Shown here piece after piece: positions 13,188 through 24,100 of a stretch of 64,000 bases of DNA. Source of the stretch: Cotesia glomerata. Lineage: Eukaryota; Arthropoda; Insecta; Hymenoptera; Braconidae. How positions within the stretch are numbered: position 1 is the stretch's first letter; every line of letters starts with the position of its first letter. A model generated the notes under the pieces. It was given only the letters and a program-made list of their open reading frames with translations. It ran no database searches and was not told the DNA's origin. The DNA is taken from contig NC_058161.1 in NCBI RefSeq assembly GCF_020080835.1, positions 3,348,001 through 3,412,000 of the forward strand, given 5' to 3'. A program made the position numbers and the translations under genes.

Positions 13188-13432
13188 GCACGGAAAAAAA
13201 AATTATTTCCACCTAGAATATTAAGTTTTTTACTAGAGTTTTCTTGACTTAAAAAAAACTGGTTTTCTTAATCTTAAAATACAACGTTTTATTATAAGGC
13301 TAGTTTTTTAACAGTCAGAAAACTTTATTCTTATAGTTAAAAAAACTTTCGTATTCTAATCACAAAAATATCAATTTTTTATCCATAAGGAAAAATTTCC
13401 TAGGTATAAAAAAATTTTTTTTTCAGTGTGAT
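13188..13432. mobile_element. Probable MITE, TGCACGGAAAAAAAAATT end
   Basis: TGCACGGAAAAAAAAATTATTTC and AAAAAAATTTTTTTTTCAGTGTG are loosely inverted. The interior is AT-rich with TTTTTTAACAGTC and ACTAG words. Confidence 0.45.
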
Positions 13433-15044
13433 GTCTTCAAGTAAAATCTGCTCATCTTCTTCCTTTTTTTTCCAAATTCAAAAATTGACACCAATTTTTG
13501 TCTAAAAAAACTTGAATGATATTTCGGTTCCAGATATGAAGGATTAAAATTCAAAAGCAAGCGAGTTAACACACATATAAAGCATATAAGATGAGCATAG
13601 TTCATACAAAACTAAACTACAACTACAAGAGAGCAGTCTCAATACGATGTTTCGGATTTTTCCACATCATCCTGTCTCTATCCGGTCCATTCGTTCTTAC
13701 AGATTTAATCTAGCACATATGAACACAACAGACAACAGACAACAGACAACAGTTACTGGCAGTGTGTTCGTATGTGCTTAATCCTTTTCTGGTGTGCTTT
13801 ATTCCCATCTCCATCTCCTCCAAGTGAACCCAGATCCTATCACTCCTTTATTCCCTCATCTATATTCTCTGCCTCTCCTTTTTTTCTTCTTCTTTCCTCC
13901 GGTACATCAGCCCGGGCTTGTTAATATAAATCTTTACACACATCAGAAGGTTATTTTATTCATATATCACAAATACTTAATTGATTTTTTCTTTATAAAA
14001 ATTTAATAAATTTTTTTTTCAACAGCAAACTACTTATAGGCATTTTTTTTTCTCAAAAGGTTATTTAATTAATTAATATTTACTTTAACTTGATTAAAGA
14101 TAGATTTTTCTTACGAAATAACCTTAAAATGTCCTCAGAAATTTTGATTGGTTAATCAAATGACGTCATTAATAATTTACTTGCAGCGCCATCAAAGCGG
14201 GAAATTTAAATTAAAAAAATTGTTTTTTTTTAATTTAAAAAAAAAATTAATTATTGACATTTTAAGGGTCAGAAAAATATTTTTAATTGTAAATTTAAGA
14301 TTAATGCACTGAAAAAAAAATTATTTGACTTAAAAAAAAATATTTTAATTAAGAAAAAAATTATTTTTAAAAAATCTTTAATATTGTGTGATTTGAGCCT
14401 ATTTGCAATGCAAATTATTTTATTATCATTTTTATTGTTATTGTTATTGTTGACTATGGCAGTGTTTAGCTTAATCGACAGTCACATTAATATGTATAAG
14501 CTTATACATCTGTACAGCACGCGTGTGTTGTACGTATCTACTCAGAATTCTGAATATTTGTGGTTGGCTGTTTTGATTTGGACTCCTCCCATTGCTGACG
14601 TAGGACGCATGTCAGCCAATCTGTTCGGACAATGATAAGGAAGGCTATAATTAGCAGAGATTTGTTAATAAGCCGGACACATTTCATTATGGTAGGTTTG
14701 GGGATACCAAGTGACTGGTGGTTCGTCGAGTTAATAGTCGATACATTTTATCCGAGATCAGTTCAGTGTAAATAATAATTTATATTTGTGTTTGCGATTG
14801 CAATATTGAGGATGATTGTTGTTTGATCTCTGAGTTTTGAAAAGTTTTTTTTTTTTGTCGGAACGGTAGTTATTTTTGTGAAAATTTGTTCTTAAGTAAG
14901 TTGCATTTTTTGGCTAGTGATTAAATTGTTTTTTTAATCGACGCGTATGAATAATTTTGATTGCAATGATTTTTGAACTCAGAAAAATTTAAAGTATACA
15001 CAGAAGAATTTTTTTAGTGGAAAAATTTTGGAATTGAGTGGAAT
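13433..15044. other. Mixed unique sequence, no gene seen
   Basis: Contains an ACAACAG tandem run at 13726-13752, the repeat at 14117 and a less AT-rich block at 14480-14760. Confidence 0.4.
14117..14210. repeat. Dispersed repeat with a TGACGTCA core, copy 1
   Basis: AATAACCTTAAAATGT, then GGTTAATCAAATGACGTCAT, then GCAGCGCCAT and AAAGCGG. The same order is at 16854-16940. Confidence 0.65.
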
Positions 15045-15540
15045 TCAAATTTTATAATTTTGGATTTTTTTGAGGCTTTTTGGAGTGCTGGAATTTTTAT
15101 TTTGATTGATAAACTTTTGAGTAAAAATTCCAAATTTTTATTTAAAATTTTTTTTAAGGCTTTTTGATGAATAAAATGTTGAAATTTTGAATTTTTTATT
15201 TTAATTAATGAAATTTTTAAACAATTCTTAAGTAAAAGTTCAAAATTTATAATTTTTAAAGCCTTAATCTTTAATTCAAAACAATATTAAAATTTTGAAC
15301 ATTATTATTTTAATTTGGATAATGTGGAATTCAAATTTTATAAATTTGGATTTTTTTGAGGCTTTTTGGAGTGCTGGAATTTTTATTTTGATTGATAAAC
15401 TTTTGAGTAAAAATTCCAAATTTTTATTTAAAAATTTTTTTAAGGCTTTTTGATGCATAAAATGTTGAAATTTGAAATTTTTTATTTTAATTAATGAAAT
15501 TTTTAAACAATTCTTAAGTAAAAGTTCAAAATTTTCATTT
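15045..15540 (+). repeat. Tandem repeat, two copies of about 296 bp
   Basis: GGCTTTTTGGAGTGCTGGAA occurs at about 15072 and 15360, with the downstream 190 bp nearly identical. Confidence 0.75.
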
Positions 15541-15599
15541 TTTAAGCTTTAATCTTAAATTCAAAAGTTAAATTTAACTTTTGACCCTCAATAATTTTG

Positions 15600-15845
15600 A
15601 ATATTTAAAAAATTATCCAACATTTAAAAAAAAAATTCAAAATCAAAATTATTTTCAAAGAAAAGTCCGAAAATTTCTGTTAGTTTATAATTTTTAATTC
15701 CACAGTCTAAATTTATAAAATAATTAAAAAATTATCCAACATTTAAAAAAAAAATCAAAATCAAAATCATTTTTTAAATAATAAGTCCTAAAATTTCTGT
15801 CAGTTTTAAATTTTTAATTCCACAGTCCAAATTTGTAAAATAATT
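15600..15845 (+). repeat. Tandem repeat, two copies of about 118 bp
   Basis: AATTATCCAACATTTAAAAA and AATTTCTGTTAGTTTTA-like words followed by CCACAGTC(T/C)AAATTT occur twice in order. Confidence 0.7.
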
Positions 15846-17917
15846 GATATTTTATAAATAACTTGATTTGCAAAAGAAACTCTAAAATGAGTTTAAAATT
15901 TCTCTCTGTAAATTTAGAACCTTTCAAATGAATTAAAACACATTTAATTACTTCCACCAATTAAATAAAAAATAAATCGCTAGTCTCAAATACAAACTGA
16001 AAACATTTCGCAATTACAAAAGCAAGTAACAAACGATCCATTGACTCTAAACAACAATTCTCGCCGATTCTTATCAATTTTAGCAATAGGTCTCTTTTGA
16101 TCTTCTATTCACACTCATCTACTTTTTACAATTTTTTTTTCATCTCATTTTAGTGCCAGCTAGACTAAACGTACAGCTTGTTACTTGTTATACAAGCACA
16201 TTGTCGCGGGTTAGACGTATACTCGGCTGACTTGACACGAAAGCACGTCACGAATTTTCTATAACAATAGTAGTGATCTTCGATCCTTATAGATCTCTCT
16301 TTTTGATCTTTAGTCTCGTTAGTAACCTCCTTTGTATTATAAATAAACCACCATCATTATCATAACCCCCATTTATGAATTATGAATAACTAAATAAACA
16401 AACGAAAGTTATTATTAGTTTAAATGAATAAATTATTGTTACTGTTAATTATTACACTTTCTTCGTTATCGCAATCCGTTTAACCGCTTAGTTGAACTTT
16501 GGATTCAATATCGCTACTCTACTCTTTATTTTTATTTATTTACATATTGATCTTTTTAAATAATCGTTAACCTGCGTATTTATTTACAAGTTTTATTTAA
16601 TAGTCGCATTTGTTTAATAACAAGTAGCGCTTTTTATATTATTGCTATTATCACTTATTTAATTTATGTTGTGAAATTTGTTATGTAAACTAAGTGTTCA
16701 ATTAAGAGAATTAAAAATCATTTTATTTTTTTTGCAATATTAAAAAAAAAAAATATATTATTAATTTAAGGAAAAATTATTTTAAAGAGATCTTTATCTT
16801 TTAATTCAAAAAATTTTTTGTCTTGAATAAAATTTTTATCTATTTTGTTGCTTAATAACCTTAAAATGTTCTCAAAAAATTCTTATTGGTTAATCAAATG
16901 ACGTCATTGTTACATGCAGCGCCATTAAAGCGGCAAATTCAAATTTTATAGCAATTTTTTTTGTCATTGCTATAATTTTATTTTTTAATAAAAAAATTTT
17001 ATATTTTTATTTTAACAACAAATTTGTTTATTAAAAATTATAAAAAAATTTTTTTTATTTAAACGCAATCTGGAAAAAATATTTAAGACTTATTTTTAAA
17101 GTTATAAAAATTTTCAAAGGATTTTAAATGAGTTTTTATTTATTATCTTGTTTTTTAAAACAGAAATTAAAATTAAAAATAAAATTTTGGTGATAATATT
17201 AAAAAATACATTTTTTTTAATTAATAAGTTGATATAATTATATCTTTTAATATTAACTATTATAAACATATTGACTAATAAAATTGATTCGTTTGAATAA
17301 TATTACTTTTATTATATTTTTTTTGAATTGCTAATGAAATAATTTACGGAAAAACAGAAAACATAAAAAATAAACAGATTTAATGCGTGATTTTATCATA
17401 TAAGAATCTTTTTTTTTTGCATATAAATAAGTATGAAAATATACGGAACGAAGATAAGGATAGAGAATAGTGCAAAAGAGTCAAGCACGTGTGGTACGTG
17501 CTGCGGAAATGAGGGTAAGATAAAATTCTGAAAAAAATAAAAAAATAAAGCGAGACGAATCAGGATAAAAAGTAAAATAAGAAAAAAAAAATCTTTTTCG
17601 TCGGCGATGAAATTAATACCCACGAAATGCGACTTAATACGCGAGCATAAAATATTATGGCCCTTGTGTAATGTTCTGCGCGCTTTGAATGATGGGATGT
17701 GTTAAATAAAAATAAATAAAAATACACGATAATAATAATAAACCGAGCGAAAAAAAATAAGTGACAAATAAATTTTAAATGTGTCAAGCGTATTGTAGAG
17801 GAAGGGAATTAAAGCGCGAAAGCATTCATAAGGGTTACTGAGCTGGATTTGTAATGTGTACATTTCGAATTGTACACAAGTACACTTAAATTTGTTATTT
17901 ATTTTTTTTTTTAAATA
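15846..17917. other. Region upstream of NTAN1
   Basis: 16000-16500 is unique and moderately AT-rich. 17440-17700 is the least AT-rich stretch near the gene, with CACGTG at 17487, and is the best place to look for the NTAN1 promoter. Confidence 0.35.
16854..16940. repeat. Dispersed repeat with a TGACGTCA core, copy 2 (1 kb upstream of the NTAN1 start)
   Basis: Matches 14117-14210 including GGTTAATCAAATGACGTCAT and GCAGCGCCAT, with a shorter central spacer. Confidence 0.65.
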
Positions 17918-17953
17918 TATGCAATAAATTTTTTTTTTTTTTTTTCTAATAGG
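17918..17953 (+). promoter_or_regulatory. Splice acceptor just upstream of the NTAN1 start codon
   Basis: A long T tract runs into ctaatag, followed by a single G and then the ATG. This has the form of a 3' splice site, so the 5' UTR is probably on a separate upstream exon. A possible donor context, gagggtaaga, lies near 17510-17520 beside a CACGTG E-box at about 17487, but I cannot choose a first exon with confidence. Confidence 0.5.
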
Positions 17954-18140
17954 ATGGTGTTGGTGGTAAACGGAGTCCTGCAAGAGGAGCCTCCGATCGA
18001 CAGCCGGTCGCTCTATGCAGCTCATCCAATTTATCGTGAGACGGCAGCTCAATTGCATTCAATGCCCGCGAAATTAGTTGGTCCAGTTGGCCTTCTCTAT
18101 GTCCAGCAACGAGAAATGGCGGCAACGCTTCCTCATGACA
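17954..18140 (+). CDS. NTAN1: NTAN1 coding exon 1 (residues 1-62)
   Basis: It begins MVLVVNG and carries the VGPVGLLYVQQRE block. It ends in phase 1 (one base of codon 63) at the donor gtgagt starting at 18141. The base composition is clearly more GC-rich than the flanks. If the intron is not removed, the frame runs on to a stop at 18199, giving an 81-residue product with a transposon-derived tail. Confidence 0.95.
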
Positions 18141-21100
18141 GTGAGTACACTGTAAAAAAAGCGGTGTTAAAATGGACTCATTTTAACACCGCTATGTAAC
18201 ACCTGTGTATTAACACCAGTGTAGCGGTGCTCTTTTGCGGTGTTAAAAATCCGGTGTTAAACCGGTGTAATATCGGTGTTAATTCGGTGTAACAGTAGAA
18301 TAATTTTACACCGTATCGGAGTATGAATATTACATGATCCATGAAATACAATTAATATTTAATATTTATCAAAATGAGACAAACAACATTTATTTAAGAA
18401 TTTTCAATTTATAAAATTACGCAAAAATTGATTTAATGAATGTTATACAACAAGTTAAATAGTATTTACAATATTAAATGTTTAGGAACAATATAATAAT
18501 TATTTTTATCGTAACCATGATGTTTCTCATAATATAATGGATGTTTCAAACATGAAAAATCTACAGCTGTGTAAAAATAAATTATCTATATGAAAATCAT
18601 TTAAAAAACGTTCAAAATTGTCGTAAAATTGTTCTAAAAATGTTTCAAATTTGTTGTAAAAACACTCTAAAACTGTCCAAAAAATGTTCCAAAAGCCGAC
18701 AAAAAAAAAGCAGCAAAAGCAGCAAAGCAGCTTTTTTTTTTTGTTCTTATTTACATACCCGAGTCGAAATTTAAATCGTAGATTCAACGTATTGAACGTT
18801 CAAATCGTAGGTTGAGCGTATTAGACGTTGAAAACGTAGGATCAACGTATTGAACGTTGAAATCGTCATTTGAACGTAATAGACGTTAAAAACGTATGTT
18901 GAACGTATCCAACGTATTATAAATGTGAAGAGAACCAATAATGAGTGAAAATAAGTAATAATAAATAAGTAAGTTAATAATAAATAAATAAATAAAAAAA
19001 TAAGTAAATAAAACTACTCAAATAACTACACATGTTTGAAACGTAAATAAACAAAAAAAAATTTTTTTTAGTTTTGTTAGGGAGATTTTACATTTCTTAG
19101 CTTAAATTTACCATTTTTTTTTTTGACGGAAATGCTTTATCGAAATTTTTTACCCTCGGAATGGTTTCCAAAATTATGTAAAATTTTATAAAATATCATT
19201 CATACGATTTTATACCAAAAATGGCCTCATAAATCTGTATATAAAATGATAACTTTTTATCCAATTTTATAAAATTTTGTACCACTGGATTTTTACAAAA
19301 AAAAAAAAAATAAAATTTTCAACTTCCCGCTAAGAAAATTAAAAATGTGTAGTTATTTGAGTAGTATTAATATTACTATTTTCACCCATTATTGGTTCTC
19401 TTCACATTTATAATACGTTGGGTACGTTCAATATACGTTTTTAACGTCCGTTACGTTCAAATGACGATTTCAACGTTCAATACGTTGATCTTACGTTTTC
19501 AACGTCTAATACGCTCAACCTACGATTTAAACATTCAATACGTTGAATCTACGATTTAAATTTCGACTTGGGTAGATATAGATATACTAACGATTAGTGG
19601 ATTTTTAGTTTATTGCTAATTATAAATAAACTACATTGAATTAGACCGAGATCTTCGAAAGGACTTAAATTTAAATCATACTGAAGCGTATAAAAAAATA
19701 TGGACTTGATCGGTTAAGTTTTTCGGCAGTTATCGTGATCACGCCAGTTTCCATGCTTACATTTGACAGCCGGACGTCCACGGAATAATTTTTTTTATTT
19801 ATTTAAAAAGCAAAATATATTTTAAAAATGTCATAAGTGTTGAAGCTAGTGTTTTTCCATGGCATTTATGTGTAAATATTGTTCTACAAGTGCGATAGAA
19901 AATAAATAGAGACAATTTTAGTTCAAGAAATCGTTTGATTTTTGCAAGGCGAGTGTAGAGCAAAACCTCATCCACTTCGCTTATGAGGCGTGCAATAAAT
20001 TTTTTTTTATGCATAGCTCTTGGGTCTGGAATTTTTTAATTTCTTGCTCATTTTTTGAAAAAATTATTAAAAATATATTTTTTTTAGGGACTAAAAAAAA
20101 TATTTAAAAATCGATTTTTACGCCCGCTTTATATTTATTTAAATATCCAAAGAAAATAAACAACATTGAGTATAAAAAATGACTGTATTAAACTTGGTCG
20201 ACTTATAAGATTTATCTGCATATGAACTTAGTACCTCTTAAACCAGAATAATAAAATAAGAAAGCAGGGAGCGGAGTGACACGCGTGAAATTACAATCAA
20301 TTAATATCAATTATTTACATAAATGTCCAGATCGTCTTGAGTAATTCAATAACAGCTTTTTTAACGTATCCATCAGCGGTTATTAAATACCATCAATCGC
20401 TCAATATAAGTCGATTCGCGTTTTATTAGATTACTATTGAATAAAATTAAACTAAAAAAAAAGAAAAAAATTAAAAAAGAGGAAAAATAAAAATTGCAGG
20501 TTGCGGTAATGGTTCGTTAAAAATTAAAAATTACACAACAATATTGACTTAAAAGTAAAAGCGACGCAATATTAACTGTCGTAGAGATTATTATCGATAA
20601 TTCACGACTGTACTCGAGCTCAGGGGTGCCAATTACCGGCTACAACTATAGGAACAGCATTCAACTCTCTTTAAATGAAAGAGGATACGATAGAACTAAT
20701 AAAAAAGTTTTACGACCAAAGGGTTTAATTTTTTTAGCTTCATGTATATCTATATATCTATATATTATGTAGTAGTGAAAAAGGAAATAAAGACAAGTTG
20801 ATTGGTAAAGTAATCTGACCGTAACCCTTTTCCTTACGCTATCTATATTTAACTTTTATTCAACATCTTTTTGCTTAATCTGTTTCAGAGAACGTGAGTA
20901 TTCTTGGATCAGACGACATGACCACGTGTATAATTGTTGTTGTTAGACATTCTGGTGAGTTATTATTATTTATAAAAATAATATTGTAGCTAGTCATGTA
21001 TCTTACATACGGTAACACATACGCCATATATCGTCACATATGTATCATATCCGTAGCCAATAAGACCTATGTTCTATATATGATCAAGTATGCATCATAC

Positions 21101-24100
21101 ATGATTATGTATGCTTTTTATACAGTCAAATAATTAATATATGGTCACATATGAGAATCATATATGATCATATATGTTCTATATATGATCATATATGTAT
21201 TCCATATGGTCACATATCGACGTTTTAATTAACTAACTGTTTTAATTAATTAATTGTCTAACTTAATTTTAGAGAATCTTCCATTTGAACGAAAAAACAA
21301 TTGGTTCAAAATTTATTATCACTTTAAAAAACAATTTAATATCTAATACAGGTAATTATATTTTGATTTAGATGATTCAAATAATTTATAATTGGATTAT
21401 TGCTACATAAAAATATTAAAAAATCACCCTCTTAATAATAAGGAGTTAGACCAATTGCTAATTAGACCGTCGATATGTGTCATATATGACCAATGATCAC
21501 ATATGCTTAATATATGATCATGATCATCTATATTATCAAGAGAATACGAAAAATTTTATGTCTTGGATAGTCAGATGATAAAATCAGTTTTTTCAGTAAA
21601 ATTTAGTGTCATTGTAAAGGTCTTGACTTGAATTTGTGCCTTTTCAAAATTTCATATCATTTTCACCGATAGTTAATTTATGGTGATAAGTATTTAGGCT
21701 GCATTCGAAAATGCTCCTTCTCTAGATAAATAATTAAGAAATGACCTTGTATCTTGTGAAATATTGACATTTTTAAAGATATAAGCTCACCCCGACATTA
21801 CACTCATCGAGATCTTTCATTTGAGTACCCACATCAATTTTTCATATATTTATACATATTATATATATGAATATATGAAAAATATATCAAAATGCTTGTG
21901 GGTACTCAAATGAAAGCTCTTGATGGGTGTAAGATCGAAATGAGCTTATATCTTTAAAAACGTCAATAATTAAGAAATGACATTGTATCTTGTGAACTAT
22001 TGACATTTTTAAAGATATAAGCTCGTCCCGACATTACACTCATCGAGACCTTTTATTTGAGTACCCACATCAATTTTTCATATATTTATATATATTATAT
22101 ATATGTATATATGAAAAATATATCAAAATGCATGTGAGTACTCAAATGAAAGCTCTTGATAAATGTAACATCGAAATGAGTTTATATCTTAAAAAATGTC
22201 AATAATTAAGAAACTACCTTGTGTCTTGTTAACTATTGACATTTTTAAAGATATAAGCTCGTCCCGACATTACACTCATCAAGACCTTTCATTTGAGTAC
22301 CCACATCAATTTTTCATATATATACATACATATTATATATATGAATATATAAAAAATATATCAAAATGCATGTGGGTACTCAAATGAAAGCTCTTAATAA
22401 GGGTAACATCGGGATGAGCTTATATCTTCAAAAACGTCAATAGTTAAGAAAGTACAATTTAATTTCACAAAACTCATTATTTAATGAACCAAAATTTTAT
22501 TTATTAATAGTTCACAAGTTACGGCTGTCACATAGTGACTGCAAGGTTGCTAGTATATGCCATAAATATTAGCATATATGTAATACATATAATAAAATAT
22601 GCTTTGTATAGGTCACATATTTCATATATGGTCATATATGACCAACCATCACATATGTACTACATTTTTTTTTTTAAATTAATCTTCTGTGGGTGTAATT
22701 GCTAAAGTATAAAAAATAAAATGCAGTAAATATGTTAGTCTTGGTATATACTCGGAATGGAAGATTAAATTTCCTGTATCTCACCTAACCCGATAGCCAT
22801 TTATTATCTCCGCACATTGAACATTATACATTAGACATTACAAGTAACAAGTAACAAGTTACACGTTACACTTTACACATCGGATACTTTAATTTATAGG
22901 ATCAGGCGCTGTTGCGCTGGCACATCTTGATGGTGCTGGTACCGAAGATGCTGCGGCTGCAATGGTCCAGAGGGTGACGGAACTCGCGCTCGGGTTTCCT
23001 GAAGGCCGGGTTGAGCTCCAGCTTGTCGGCGGATACTCGGATCCTAGAAATTACTCCGAGGAATTGTTTTATAATATTTTATGTAAGTAATAGATTAAAT
23101 AAATAGGACACTTATTAGAAAATGAAAAAAATAAATGATAAATGATAATTAACCTTTAATAGCTGCCTTTCACAAGCAACCCATTGAAATCGACCTGACA
23201 CTCTGTTGCGTGGGCGAGCTTAACACCACTGTCAGAGGAGGAATCCATTGGCCCGTCATTTATGGAATTGGGCTCAATGTTAAGACTGGAGAAATATTCC
23301 CGGCAACCTTCCCGGATAAGGGCCCTGATCAAGCTTTGAGGTCTGCGAGGCACTTGACAGGAGGACAGCAAGTAAGCTTATTTTATGATATATTAATTTA
23401 TTATTTATTGCAACAAAAATAATTATCAATATTAAGGTAAAGTACCCAGTAGTTTAACAGATTTCAAAGTAAAACATATTTGACTCTACTTTTAATATAT
23501 AAAGATGTAATTATTAGTTCAAATTAGTGATTTTCATGAAAATGTAAACAATTTTAAATTGATTGAAGCGCAAAATAACAAAAATAATTGGTTATTTATA
23601 TTTTGACAACGTTTTTAAAAAAGACTATGAAAGGAGTAGTAGTTGAACAATCAATTCTGACAAGCCGCAGTAGTTGAACACTCCGGGAGCAGTAGTTGAA
23701 CTAATGAAATATGTGGCAATAGGCGCACCAAAAATTTTCAACGTTTTATTGAAATATCAAAAGAAATATAAAATATTATTGAATAATATTAAATATAATA
23801 CTGTGAATATTTAATATGTTCATTTAAAAATGATAAATATTTGTATTTAATTTTTTATTTACATTTTTTATGAATGACAAAGCAAATTTTCAATCATAAA
23901 TCAAAAAAACTCCATTCAAAACGTTCAATAAATTTTAATTAAACGAATCATTAGTCATAAAACTTATTTAAATTGCAGTAATTAATACAAATCACAATTC
24001 TGATCACTAGTCTATAAACCTATTAGAGGTTATAGTGCTGCTAAATTTATACGGCCTCAGCCTGTTCAAGTTCTGGGTACCACTTTAAAAATTTGGAGGT

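Noticed and set aside
17702..18058. 118-codon antisense frame over NTAN1 exon 1
   Set aside because: It is the shadow of a real exon plus flanking AT-rich DNA.
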